Source: Halobacteriales archaeon QS_4_70_19
GTDB taxonomy: Archaea > Halobacteriota > Halobacteria > Halobacteriales > Haloarculaceae
Assembly (NCBI GenBank): GCA_003020985.1
Contig: PXRM01000017.1
Location: 37,112 to 101,111 of the forward strand
DNA: 64,000 nucleotides
Reading direction: 5' to 3'
This document shows positions 44,119 through 53,017 of this stretch, in pieces (position 1 is the stretch's first letter; each line of letters starts with the position of its first letter). Made by a program: the position numbers and the translations under genes. Under the pieces are notes generated by a model that saw nothing but the letters and a program-made list of their open reading frames with translations, was not told where the DNA came from and did no database searches.

Positions 44119-44709
44119 ATGACACGAAGCTTCTACTCGCACATCCGGGAGGCCTGGCAGTCCCCCAAGGAGGGGAAACTCGCCGAACTGCAGTGGCAGC
44201 GCCAGCAGGAGTGGCGCGACCAGGGCGCCATCGAGCGCATCGACCGCCCCACGCGCCTCGACCGGGCCCGTTCGCTCGGCTACAAGGCCAAGCAGGGCAT
44301 CGTCGTGGCCCGGGTCGCCGTCCGGAAGGGCGGGGCCCGCAAGCAGCGGTTCAGGGCCGGCCGGCGCTCCAAGCGCCAGGGCGTGAACAAGATCACCCGC
44401 CGGAAGTCCATCCAGCGCATCGCCGAGGAGCGCGCGGGCCGGAAGTTCCGGAACCTGCGCGTCCTGAACTCGTACTGGGTCGGGGAGGACGGCTCGAAGA
44501 AGTGGCACGAGGTCGTCCTCGTGGACCCCGAACACCCCGCCATCGAGAACGACGACGACCTGAACTGGATCTGCGACGACGCCCACCGCGGACGCACCTA
44601 CCGCGGGCGCACCTCCGCGGGCCAGTCCAACCGCGGCCAGCAGGGCCGTGGCAAGGGCACGGAGCACACGAAACCCAGCCTCGGTGCCGACCGGCGCCGC
44701 GGCAAGTAG
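44119..44709 (+). CDS. rpl15e: Ribosomal protein L15e
   Basis: Large-subunit ribosomal protein shared by archaea and eukaryotes. The 196-residue protein begins MTRSFYSHIREAWQSP, with the conserved RLDRARSLGYKAKQGIVVAR, the basic RRSKRQGVNKITRRKSIQR and LRVLNSYWVGEDGSKKWHEV. Its C-terminal tail is Gly/Arg-rich (RGRTSAGQSNRGQQGRGKG) and would reach into rRNA. It stands alone, with a long spacer upstream, as often in haloarchaea. Confidence 0.97.
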   Translation: MTRSFYSHIREAWQSPKEGKLAELQWQRQQEWRDQGAIERIDRPTRLDRARSLGYKAKQGIVVARVAVRKGGARKQRFRAGRRSKRQGVNKITRRKSIQRIAEERAGRKFRNLRVLNSYWVGEDGSKKWHEVVLVDPEHPAIENDDDLNWICDDAHRGRTYRGRTSAGQSNRGQQGRGKGTEHTKPSLGADRRRGK

Positions 44710-44846
44710 GCAGTTCTCCCGCTCGGTTCCCCGGGGGCCGACCGCAGGCAGTCTCTCACCGCCAGCGCCGCGTGCTGGCCCGCCACCCGTCCCGGGAGGG
44801 GCCCCGGGGCCGGAAGATTCATCTGAACATATGCTCATCCGTCCGT

Positions 44847-45254
44847 ATGGCCCGGACCGACCTGGACATCGACACCGACCGGCTCCAACGGTTGCTCGGC
44901 GACCAGCTGGCCGACTGTTGCGAGGAGGACGTCGACGAGCGCGTGGCGGAGCTCCGGGCGCTGGAGCGCGAGACCGCCACGCCCGACGACGACCTCGAGG
45001 CCCTGCGAGCGCTCGGTGGCGAGACGCGCTACCGGCTGGCCCGGCTCCTGGCGGCGGGAGGCGAGCGGTGCGTCTGCGAGCTCTCGCCGCTGGTTGATGT
45101 CTCCGGGTCGGCGGTGAGCCACGCGCTCTCGACGCTGGCCGACGCCGGCCTGGTCGAGCGCCGCAAGGAGGGTCGCTGGCGCTACTACCGCGCCACCGAC
45201 CGGACCGTCGAACTGCTGGACGCGCTCGACACCACGCGGGAGGTGCCGGCATGA
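44847..45254 (+). CDS. ArsR-family metal-sensing repressor
   Basis: A 135-residue winged-helix repressor. ERCVCELSPLVDVSGSAVSH contains the CVC arsenic/antimony-binding site in the recognition helix region, and the following ALSTLADAGLVERRKEGRW is the wing. The N-terminal 45 residues, with a CC pair, are unusual and may add a metal ligand. The gene overlaps arsC by four bases (ATGA), so it almost surely represses itself and arsC until arsenite or a like metal binds. An ACATATG word lies 16-22 bases before the start. Confidence 0.85.
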   Translation: MARTDLDIDTDRLQRLLGDQLADCCEEDVDERVAELRALERETATPDDDLEALRALGGETRYRLARLLAAGGERCVCELSPLVDVSGSAVSHALSTLADAGLVERRKEGRWRYYRATDRTVELLDALDTTREVPA

Positions 45255-45673
45255 CGACGCTGGGGTTCGTCTGCGTGCAGAACGCCGGCCGGTCACAGAT
45301 GTCGGCCGCCTTCGCCGAGCGGGAACGCGCGCGACGGGGGCTGGAGGACGAGGTCGAACTCGTCACCGGCGGCACCGACCCCGCGGACGCGGTCCACCCC
45401 GAGGTGGTTGAGGCCATGCAGGAACTCGGAATCGACCTCTCCGACCGGACGCCCCGGGCCGTGACGGACGACGAACTCGCCGCGTGCGACGTGGTGGCGA
45501 CGATGGGCTGTTCGACGCTGTCGCTCTCGGCCGACACCGAGGTCCGGGACTGGGCGCTGCCCGACCCCCACGGGCAGGACATCGAGCGAGTCCGCGAGAT
45601 TCGGGACGAGATCGAGGGCCTCGTCGCCGACCTCTTCGACGAGGTCGAGACCGGACTCGCGACCGGCCGGTAA
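45251..45673 (+). CDS. arsC: Low-molecular-weight phosphatase / arsenate reductase
   Basis: A 140-residue protein of the low-molecular-weight tyrosine phosphatase fold. The P-loop is CVQNAGRS with nucleophile Cys8, and the general acid is Asp105 in LPDPHGQD. A further Cys87 (MGCSTL) matches the second redox cysteine of thioredoxin-linked arsenate reductases. Being fused in an operon with an ArsR-type repressor, it is more likely an arsenate reductase than a phosphatase. No efflux pump gene follows, so the arsenite exporter must be elsewhere. Confidence 0.85.
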   Translation: MTTLGFVCVQNAGRSQMSAAFAERERARRGLEDEVELVTGGTDPADAVHPEVVEAMQELGIDLSDRTPRAVTDDELAACDVVATMGCSTLSLSADTEVRDWALPDPHGQDIERVREIRDEIEGLVADLFDEVETGLATGR

Positions 45674-45755
45674 CCGACCACCCGACACTGTCCCGGAGGG
45701 CCGCCGCTGGTCCTGCCGTTCGCTGCCCCGGGAGCCGCCGTCGAATCTGCGAGTG

Positions 45756-46218
45756 ATGGGGATGTACGCACCGTTCGTCAGCGTCGACACGAAGCCGCGC
45801 CACCGCTCCAGCCCGGGGGCGGCCGTCGAGCAGGTCGTCGAGCAGACGGCGCGACTGAAATCCCACGACGGTGCCGGCTGGGTCATCGACGCGCTGAAGC
45901 CGCCGTCCTCGGGTCTGCCCATCGGCGCCGGGCGGCTCGTCCCGGGCCTGCTGGGGGCGACCCAGTACCGCTTCGTCGACAGCGCCGTCGTCTCGAACCT
46001 CGGTCGCGTCCCCGAGGTCCCGGCGCCCGGAGGCGAGGCGGACACGGCGGACCTGTTCCCCGCCGTCGATGATGCCGCTCGGCGTCGGCTTCGGCGTCGC
46101 CACGCTGGATGGCGAGGTCCGACCGGTCACCCGCTACAGCCAGCAGCAGTCCGACCGGGATGCCGCCGAGCGGTTCACGGCGCTGTATCTGGACCGACTG
46201 GGCGCGACCGCGGCGTAG
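45756..46218 (+). pseudogene. C-terminal fragment of a condensation/acyltransferase-like gene, frame broken
   Basis: The first frame reads FVSVDTKPRHRSSPGAAVEQ and QYRFVDSAVVSNLGRVPEVP; the end is in another frame ([46 protein letters not shown]). Joined, these resemble the C-terminal third of the chloramphenicol-acetyltransferase-like condensation domains used in acyltransferases and non-ribosomal synthesis. The N-terminal part with the HHxxxD active site is missing, and the frame changes by one near 46060. It is therefore a decayed remnant. It follows arsC by 80 bases and seems unrelated to it. Confidence 0.6.
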
Positions 46219-46269
46219 GCCCGGCGAGCAAGCGGGGACACCGCCACCGGGGTCCGGACGGTCGGGGAG

Positions 46270-46671
46270 TCAGGGGATGTCGTCGTCCGTCCCGAACTCG
46301 TCGATGCGCTCGTGGACGTACGCGGTCCACTCGTCGAGGGTTTCGTGCATCAGGTCGCGGGCCTCGGAGAGCGGCGTGGCGGTGTACTGGTAGACGTGGC
46401 CGCCGGAGTCGAGCAGCCGCCGTTCGCGGGTGGCGAGGTCCTTGTCCCGGAGCGTCGTCAACGAGCGGTTGACGTTCGAGCGGTCGCGGTCCAGTTCGTC
46501 GGCGAGTTCGGCGACGGTGCTCCCCGGGTTCTCCAGGAGCGTGAGATACGTCCGTGCCTCGTGGCGCTGGACGCCGAAGACGCAGGCCATCACGTCGGTG
46601 AACCCCGGTTCGTCGTCGATCATCAACTCGCGGAACCGGCTCGGGTCGGGGTCCGAGGAGGGGGTGTTCAT
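46270..46671 (-). CDS. TrmB-like winged-helix regulator
   Basis: A 133-residue DNA-binding protein. Residues 37-100 form a winged helix (RHEARTYLTLLENPGSTVAE then DRDRSNVNRSLTTLRDKDLA, wing with GGHVYQYTATPLS) and a C-terminal helix (RDLMHETLDEWTAYVHERID) would dimerise. This resembles TrmB/DUF-type regulators common in haloarchaea. It is divergent from the membrane-protein gene starting at 46816, which may be its target. Confidence 0.75.
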   Translation of the reverse strand: MNTPSSDPDPSRFRELMIDDEPGFTDVMACVFGVQRHEARTYLTLLENPGSTVAELADELDRDRSNVNRSLTTLRDKDLATRERRLLDSGGHVYQYTATPLSEARDLMHETLDEWTAYVHERIDEFGTDDDIP

Positions 46672-46815
46672 GGACGGGCGAACGTACCCACGGAACCGGA
46701 ATAAACCCCGTCGTTACCTCCGGTTCACCTCCCGGAGTTGTGCGGTCGTGTGGTCCGGGCGCCCGGCCACGTATCCGCACCGGGACTAATCCCGGGGCGC
46801 GGGAAGCGTCGGTCG

Positions 46816-47292
46816 ATGAGCGAAACAGGAACCGCGGCGGCGGCCGAACTGGTCGACACGGACGTATCGTGGCTCGGTGGCGTCGTGGCCGGACTCGCCG
46901 GCGGCACCGCCATGGCGGCCCTGATGGTCGTGATGAACCCGGCCCCGCTGGAGGTGGCCATCCCGAGCCTCTACGGGCTGGCACCCCCCGCCAGCGGTGC
47001 CGCAGGGGTGTTCGTCCACCTCTCGCACGGCGCCGTCCTCGGCGTGCTCTTCGCCGGGTCGGTCGACGCGGCGGACATCGTCGACTCGCGGCCGAAACTG
47101 CTCGGCGCCGGCCTCGCCTGGGGGGTCCTCGTCTGGGTCGTCCTGGCAGCGCTGGTGATGCCGGTCTGGCTGTCGGCGGTCGGCTCGCCGGCCCAGCCGC
47201 CGCTGCCGAACTTCGCGCTCCCGAGCCTGCTGTGGCACGCCGTCTACGGTCTCGTGCTCGCGGCCGTGCTCCCGGCGGTCGCGGAGCTGTAG
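46816..47292 (+). CDS. Four-helix membrane protein (DUF6789-like)
   Basis: A 158-residue protein with four hydrophobic stretches (WLGGVVAGLAGGTAMAALMV, GVFVHLSHGAVLGVLFAGS, GLAWGVLVWVVLAALVMPVW, LLWHAVYGLVLAAVLPAV). Conserved-looking HLSHGAVLG and LWHAVYG histidines near the membrane surfaces recall the DUF6789 family (from memory), which includes haloarchaeal proteins near redox genes. It is convergent with sufS. Role unknown. Confidence 0.65.
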   Translation: MSETGTAAAAELVDTDVSWLGGVVAGLAGGTAMAALMVVMNPAPLEVAIPSLYGLAPPASGAAGVFVHLSHGAVLGVLFAGSVDAADIVDSRPKLLGAGLAWGVLVWVVLAALVMPVWLSAVGSPAQPPLPNFALPSLLWHAVYGLVLAAVLPAVAEL

Positions 47293-47304
47293 GGTGCGCG
47301 GCGC

Positions 47305-48546
47305 TCAGGCGAACAGCTGGCGCGCGTCGTCGACGGCCTCGACCAGCGCGTCGACCTCCTCGCGGGTGTTGTAGAGGTAGAAGGAGGCCCGCGCCGAGGC
47401 CACGGTCCCGAGCACGTCGTGGAGCGGCTGGGTGCAGTGGTCGCCGGCCCGGATGGCGACGGCGTGGTCGTTGAGGATGGAGGAGAGGTCGTGTGCGTGC
47501 GTGGTCTCGAGGTTGAACGCGACGAGCCCGGCGCGGTCGTCGCCCGGCGGACCGTACACCTCGACGTCGTCGTACTCCGTGAGCCGGTCGTAGGCGTACT
47601 CCGCGAGCTGCTGCTCGTGGCGGTGGATGCGTTCGAGCCCGATGTCGTCGAGGTAGTCACACGCCTCCGCGAAGGCGATGCCGTTGGCGATGTTTGGCGT
47701 GCCGGCCTCGAACTTCCACGGGAGCTCGTTCCAGGTCGAGTCCTCGAAGGTGACCTTCAGGATCATGTCGCCGCCGTAGAGATACGGCTCCATCTCCTCG
47801 AGGACGTGCTCTTTCCCGTACAGCGCGCCGATACCGGTCGGGCCGCACATCTTGTGGCCGGAGAACGCGAAGAAGTCACAGCCGATGTCTCCCACGTCGA
47901 CGGGCTGGTGCGGGACCGACTGCGCGCCGTCGACGAAGGCGTAGGCGCCGTGGTCGTGGGCGATGTCGACGATGTCGCTCACGGGGTTGACCGTCCCGAG
48001 CGTGTTGGAGACGTGGACGATGCTCACCAGCTCCGTGTCGTCGGTGATCAGCTCGCGGGCGGCGTCCACGTCCAGATACCCGTCGTCGGTGATGGGGACG
48101 TACTTGCACTCGGCGCCGGTCCGCTTCGCGATCTGCTGCCACGTGACCAGCGAGGCGTGGTGCTCCATCTCCGTCAGCACGACCTCGTCGCCGGGCCCGA
48201 GCTCGTTTAGCCCCCAGGCGTAGGCGACGGTGTTCATCGCCTGTGTGGTCCCCTGGGTGAAGACGATCTCCTTGCGGCCGTCGGCGCCGATGAACTCCGC
48301 CACGCGGTCGTGGGCCTTCTCGTAGGCGATGCTCGCCTCCTGGGAGAGCTGGTGGATGCCACGGTGGACGTTGGCGTTGTACTCCCGGTAGTAGTCCGAG
48401 ATGGCCTCGATGACGCGCTCGGGGGTCTGGGAGGTGGCGGCGTTGTCGAGGTAGACGAGTCGCTGGCCGTCGATCTCACGCTCCAGGATGGGGAAATCGG
48501 CCCGGACGCGCTCGACATCCAGCGGGTCGATGTCCTGCGTTGCCAT
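47305..48546 (-). CDS. sufS: Cysteine desulfurase SufS
   Basis: PLP enzyme that removes sulfur from cysteine for iron-sulfur cluster assembly. The 413-residue protein has PLP-binding Lys232 (SGHKMCGPTG), the His-rich TEMEHHASLVTWQ, NTLGTVNPVSDIV, and the catalytic cysteine Cys371 in AIRAGDHCTQPL. This short catalytic-loop form is SufS (group II), not IscS. No sufB, sufC or sufD is adjacent, so the Suf complex is encoded elsewhere. It is divergent from nusA. Confidence 0.93.
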   Translation of the reverse strand: MATQDIDPLDVERVRADFPILEREIDGQRLVYLDNAATSQTPERVIEAISDYYREYNANVHRGIHQLSQEASIAYEKAHDRVAEFIGADGRKEIVFTQGTTQAMNTVAYAWGLNELGPGDEVVLTEMEHHASLVTWQQIAKRTGAECKYVPITDDGYLDVDAARELITDDTELVSIVHVSNTLGTVNPVSDIVDIAHDHGAYAFVDGAQSVPHQPVDVGDIGCDFFAFSGHKMCGPTGIGALYGKEHVLEEMEPYLYGGDMILKVTFEDSTWNELPWKFEAGTPNIANGIAFAEACDYLDDIGLERIHRHEQQLAEYAYDRLTEYDDVEVYGPPGDDRAGLVAFNLETTHAHDLSSILNDHAVAIRAGDHCTQPLHDVLGTVASARASFYLYNTREEVDALVEAVDDARQLFA

Positions 48547-48670
48547 TAGGGGAACCTAGAGACGAACGAAGGTCACTTCTTCGGTGCGCCGGGGGGCCGT
48601 GCTAGCCGGTTCCGGCCACGCGAGCACCGGGGACGGCGAACTTATCCGGACGCCCGCCGAACGTTCGGAT

Positions 48671-49096
48671 ATGCGCGTCACGCTGTCGGACGAGGCGCGT
48701 CGGCTCGTCGCCCTGTTCGAGGACGAGACCGGCGTCGCGGCTCGGGACTGCCTCGTCGACGACGAGTTCGACCGCGTGGTGTTCGTCGTCCCCGCGGCGG
48801 AGATGGGGAAGGCCATCGGGCCGGACGGCCAGCACGTCAAACGGATGGAGCGCCGGCTGGGCCAGGACGTGGAACTCGTCGAGGGGGCCGACCACGCCGA
48901 GACGTTCGTCGCGAACGCGCTCGCCCCCGCGGCGGTGTACAACGTGACCGTCAGCGAGAACGACGACCGAGTCGCGTACGCGGAGGTCGACTCGGCCGAC
49001 CGCGGGGTCGCCATCGGGACGGAGGGCCGGACCATCGAGCGGGCCCGGGAACTGGCACGGCGCCACTTCGACATCGACGACGTGGAGCTGACCTGA
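48671..49096 (+). CDS. nusA: Archaeal NusA-like transcription factor
   Basis: A 141-residue protein of two KH domains (EMGKAIGPDGQHVKRMERRL and GVAIGTEGRTIERARELA), the short archaeal form without S1 or C-terminal domains. It binds RNA and is thought to affect transcription elongation or termination. In most archaea it lies between RNA polymerase genes and rps12-rps7. Here the polymerase genes are missing upstream, and two unrelated genes separate it from rps12. Confidence 0.9.
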   Translation: MRVTLSDEARRLVALFEDETGVAARDCLVDDEFDRVVFVVPAAEMGKAIGPDGQHVKRMERRLGQDVELVEGADHAETFVANALAPAAVYNVTVSENDDRVAYAEVDSADRGVAIGTEGRTIERARELARRHFDIDDVELT

Positions 49097-49387
49097 GCGG
49101 TCCCGGACACCGGCTCGCGCCGCGCACGTGTCTCCAGAAACAGCGGCGCGCCCGGTCGATTTCTGGACACCGAACGGCCTTAAATTCGTAATACCCGTCC
49201 CCATTCCGGACCCTCGTCCAGCTATCTCTCCATTATCACAGGTTTGTAAACGGAAGTGCTTATCAAACTGCCATGCATCCCGACTGACCGAGATGGGATG
49301 GACTAACGTCCAAGGAAATTCGGAATCGGTATACGAACATGTTGAATCTAGCTGCGACGGTGCCTGTCCCCGTGCGGAGGTGGCTGC

Positions 49388-50701
49388 ATGGGCCTGATCC
49401 GGATGACGAAGTACCGGACGCTGCTGCTCGCGACCGTCGGGTTCAACTTCTCCTTCCTCATCTGGTTCTCGTTCGCCCCGTTCACGGGGCCGATGGCGGA
49501 GGAGTTCGGCCTCTCGCTGACCGAGATCGGCATCCTGGCGAGCGCGGCCATCTGGCTCGCCCCGTTCGGCCGCATCCTGACGGGCTGGCTCTCGGACCGG
49601 TACGGCGCGCCGACCGTGTTCGCCATCGTGCTGACGTACGTCGGGGTGTTCTCGATGGCCTCGGCGTTCGCCCAGTCGTACGAGGTGTTCTTCGTCGAGC
49701 GGCTCATCGTCGCGACGGCGGGCATCACCTTCGTCATCGGCATTCAGCACGTCGCCGAGTGGTTCGACGAGGCGGAACTCGGGACGGCGGAGGGCATCTA
49801 CGCCGGGGTCGGGAACGCCGGTGCGGCGGGCGGGGCGCTCATCCTCCCGCGGGTCTTCCCGACCGGCTGGAACGGACCACTGTTCTCGACGAACTGGCGG
49901 GCCGCCTTCTTTTACACCGGCGTCGTCGCCATCGGCCTCGCCGTGGTCTACTACACGCTCGGCGAGGCGGCGAAGACCGAGGAGAAGCGTCAGGCCACGA
50001 AGGAGTCGGCGAGCTTCAAAGGCTGGCTCCGCACCGCCACCCGCTACGGGACGGTCGTGCTGGCGCTGGCGTACGTGATGACGTTCGGCCTGGAGCTGTC
50101 GATGAACGGCTGGCTCGCCACCTACTACCGCGAGGGGTTCGATACGCAGAACCTCACGCTGGCCGCGACGTTCGCGGCGACGTTCTCCGTCGCGGCCGGC
50201 CTGCTCCGACCCATCGGCGGTTACGTGAGCGACCGGCTGGCCCGCGACGAGACGGACATCCTGCCCGTGTTCCATGGCCGCTACCGCGAGCAGTGGACGT
50301 TCGTCGCGCTGTGCTTCGTCATCCTGACGATGTTCGGGATGACGCTGGCCGGGCTCACCGGCCAGGTGCTGCTGGCAGTCGGGGCCGGCTTCATGGTCGG
50401 GATGGGCTGTGCGTTCGCCGAAGGGGCCATCTTCGCACAGGTGCCGGCGATGTTCCCGAACAGCTCCGGGACCGTGGCCGGCGTCGTGGGCGGCGTCGGG
50501 ACCGTCGGCGGCATCGTCTACCCGCTGGTCTACTCGGCACCGTTCCTGGCGAACCTGCATCTGGGCTACGCCATCGTCGGCGCGTCGATGATCCCCATCG
50601 TCCTGCTGACGGCGTGGGTGTTCCAGCCGCACGTCGCCAGCGTGGCCAACGAGGCCGGCTTCGTCGGCGAGGAGGCGACCGGCGTCTCCAGCGACGACTG
50701 A
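49388..50701 (+). CDS. NarK-type nitrate/nitrite transporter (MFS)
   Basis: A 437-residue major-facilitator protein with 12 predicted helices. It has the family segments [57 protein letters not shown] and [19 protein letters not shown], the latter two being the nitrate-signature Gly-rich helices of NarK/NasA proteins. It may bring nitrate or nitrite into the cell or exchange them. No nitrate or nitrite reductase is in this window. The likely start is at 49388; an M codon five residues later is an alternative. A GCTTATCAAACT word at about 49258 may be a distal promoter. Confidence 0.83.
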   Translation: MGLIRMTKYRTLLLATVGFNFSFLIWFSFAPFTGPMAEEFGLSLTEIGILASAAIWLAPFGRILTGWLSDRYGAPTVFAIVLTYVGVFSMASAFAQSYEVFFVERLIVATAGITFVIGIQHVAEWFDEAELGTAEGIYAGVGNAGAAGGALILPRVFPTGWNGPLFSTNWRAAFFYTGVVAIGLAVVYYTLGEAAKTEEKRQATKESASFKGWLRTATRYGTVVLALAYVMTFGLELSMNGWLATYYREGFDTQNLTLAATFAATFSVAAGLLRPIGGYVSDRLARDETDILPVFHGRYREQWTFVALCFVILTMFGMTLAGLTGQVLLAVGAGFMVGMGCAFAEGAIFAQVPAMFPNSSGTVAGVVGGVGTVGGIVYPLVYSAPFLANLHLGYAIVGASMIPIVLLTAWVFQPHVASVANEAGFVGEEATGVSSDD

Positions 50702-50789
50702 CGCGGGGCCCCCCACCACCGCCCGGGGCGAGCGACGACGCCCGTCGACGGCCGCGGAACGCTGAAGTAGTAGCGCGCGAGCGTCTTGG

Positions 50790-51697
50790 ATGATGGAAAC
50801 GGGTATCACGGTGCTCTGCGCCGATGGGGGCCCACGGCGGAGGCGACGGGGCTGGCGCTGGAGATGCGTACCGACGGGGTGGAGGTGCTCGACGCGTCGA
50901 ACCCGCGGGTGGCGACTGCGACCCTGGAACGCGAGGACATCGACGTCCTCGTGTTCGAACCGGGGGTGGGACAGGACGAGGAGTGGGACGAGACGCTCCG
51001 GGCGGCCGCCGAGCGGAACGTGACCGCCATCACGTTCTCCACCGGCCGGCCGTCGATCGCGGACCGCCCGGAGGTGACGGGCCACGTCGACAAGGCCCAG
51101 TCCGACCAGTTCGAGCGGCTGGCCGACCGCGTGCTCGAGGCGGTGCGCCCGGAGGAGGCGGACTACCCGCTGGCCGACGACGAGGAGGCGCGGTCGGCCA
51201 CGGCCGACCGGTACGGGATGGCGCCGCTGCTGGCGCGGGCGAGTCTGGAGCGGCTCTGCCGGCTGGCGGCCGAGACGCTGGGCGTGGACGCGGCGCTGAT
51301 CGGACTGGTCGACCGGATGCGCTACCAGGCGCTGGCGGCGTACGGGACGCCGGACGTGACCCAGCCACGGCGCGAGAGCATCTGCGCCCGGGCGTTCCTG
51401 GAATCGGGCGTGACCTGCCTCCCCGACCTGCAGGACCACGAGTGGGGGGCACTCGTCCCCGTCGACGACGCCCGCTGGTACGCCAGCGCCCGGCTGGTCG
51501 CGCCCGACGGCCACCCGGTCGGGACGCTCGCGGTGTACGACGGGACCCGGTCGGCGCCGCTGTCGAAGGGGGAGCGGTGGCAACTCGCGGCGCTGGCCGA
51601 CGAGGCGATGGAGCAGCTCGAACTCCGGCGGCTCATCGCCCGCCCGCAGGACCCGAACGTCCACGTGTCCAGCGACAGCGAACTCGCCACCGAGTGA
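50790..51697 (+). pseudogene. Degenerate receiver plus GAF domain protein, frame broken near the N-terminus
   Basis: The ATG at 50790 opens MMETGITVLCADGG and then loses frame in a GGGGGCCC run at 50825-50832; the next frame continues TAEATGLALEMRTDGVEVLD. Joined, the first 110 residues look like a receiver domain that has lost the acidic pocket (ADGG for VDDD) and has Glu-Pro in place of the phospho-acceptor. A GAF domain follows (LERLCRLAAETLGVDAALI to GHPVGTLAVYDGTRS). The break may be a single-base indel error in a homopolymer. If translated from an in-frame TTG at 50786, or from the ATG of EMRTDG at about 50865, a GAF protein is still made. It would be a sensor without output domain. Confidence 0.65.
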
Positions 51698-51763
51698 CCC
51701 GGGTCGGTCGTCGCGGGGCGTCTCGGTGACGTGACGCTCTCGCGGGGGCGGACCGAAAAGGGA

Positions 51764-51775
51764 CGCTTAAGTCCC
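51764..51775 (+). promoter_or_regulatory. TATA-like element of rps12
   Basis: GACGCTTAAGTC lies about 26-30 bases before the ATG at 51799, inside a small inverted repeat (GGGAC/GTCCC). This type of element is common before haloarchaeal ribosomal protein genes and would let rps12-rps7 be transcribed on its own. Confidence 0.55.
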
Positions 51776-51798
51776 TCCATCGTAAACGGACGTGCACT

Positions 51799-52227
51799 AT
51801 GGCGAACGGCAAGTACGCCGCCCGTAAGCTGAAGAAGGACCGCCAGAAGCACCGGTGGTCCGACTCGGATTACGCGCGGCGGGCACGCGGGCTGGGCAAG
51901 AAGTCCGACCCGCTCGAAGGCGCCCCGCAGGGTCGTGGTATCGTACTGGAGAAGGTGGGCATCGAGGCGAAGCAGCCCAACTCGGCCATCCGGAAGTGTG
52001 TCAGGGTCCAGCTCATCAAGAACGGGAAGCAGGTCACCGCGTTCTGTCCCGGTGACGGTGCCATCTCGTTCATCGACGAGCACGACGAGGTCACCATCGC
52101 CGGCATCGGCGGCGCGAAGGGCCGCGCGATGGGCGACCTCTCCGGTGTCAACTACAAGGTCGAGAAGGTGAACGGCGTCTCCCTCATCGAACTCGTCCGC
52201 GGGAACGCGGAGAAGCCAGTCCGATGA
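51799..52227 (+). CDS. rps12: Ribosomal protein S12
   Basis: Small-subunit protein S12, part of the decoding centre. The 142-residue sequence shows the archaeal form with [39 protein letters not shown] (the site of error-restrictive and streptomycin mutations in bacteria) and [20 protein letters not shown]. It overlaps rps7 by four bases. Usually it follows nusA directly; here it does not. Confidence 0.97.
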   Translation: MANGKYAARKLKKDRQKHRWSDSDYARRARGLGKKSDPLEGAPQGRGIVLEKVGIEAKQPNSAIRKCVRVQLIKNGKQVTAFCPGDGAISFIDEHDEVTIAGIGGAKGRAMGDLSGVNYKVEKVNGVSLIELVRGNAEKPVR

Positions 52228-52835
52228 GCGCGGAACAGCCCGACCCCGACGCGCCCGCCGACACCGAGGACGAGCGCGTCTCCGCGCTGCTGTTCGAGCG
52301 CTACTCCGTCGACGACATCGAGTACGACGACCCCTCGACCCGCCGCTACATCACGGTCACGCCGGTCGCGCACACGATGGGTCGCCACGCGAACAAGCAG
52401 TTCAAGAAGTCCGAGATCTCCATCGTCGAGCGGCTCATCAACCGCCTGATGCAGACGGACGAGAACACGGGCAAGAAGCAGATGGCGACCCGCATCGTCC
52501 GCGAGGCGTTCGCCACCATCGAGGACCGGACCGACGAGAACCCGGTCCAGACCCTCGTCACGGCCGTCGAGAACAGCGGCCCGCGCGAGGAGACCGTCCG
52601 CCTGAAGTACGGCGGCATCTCCGTCCCGAAGGCGGTCGACGTCGCCCCGCAGCGCCGCGTCGACCAGGCCCTGAAGTTCATCGCCCAGGGCGTCGAGCAG
52701 AACTCCTACAAGACGAAGACCACGGCCGCCGAGGCGCTCGCCCAGCAGCTCATCGGCGCCGCCGACTACGACCTGCAGACGTACGCCGTCTCCCAGAAGG
52801 AGGAGAAAGAGCGCGTCGCGGCTGCAGCCCGGTAA
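52224..52835 (+). CDS. rps7: Ribosomal protein S7
   Basis: Small-subunit protein S7, which starts assembly of the 30S head. The 203-residue sequence has the conserved [50 protein letters not shown] and the C-terminal [12 protein letters not shown]. An acidic haloarchaeal N-terminal extension is present. The start overlaps the end of rps12 (ATGA). Elongation factor 2, often next, is absent here. Confidence 0.97.
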   Translation: MSAEQPDPDAPADTEDERVSALLFERYSVDDIEYDDPSTRRYITVTPVAHTMGRHANKQFKKSEISIVERLINRLMQTDENTGKKQMATRIVREAFATIEDRTDENPVQTLVTAVENSGPREETVRLKYGGISVPKAVDVAPQRRVDQALKFIAQGVEQNSYKTKTTAAEALAQQLIGAADYDLQTYAVSQKEEKERVAAAAR

Positions 52836-53017
52836 TCTCCCGGATTCTCTCCTCGATTCGCTCGTTTCTCGGATGGGGAACTCGTTTTCGGATAATCCAC
52901 GCTACAGCGCGGTAATTCGCGTCCGAGCGGCGGCACGGGCAGTCGCGGTCCGCCGCAGGGGCGGCCCGGACGGACGGCTCCGTCAGGTTCACCCGGGCGA
53001 CCCGAGAACGCGGAGGC

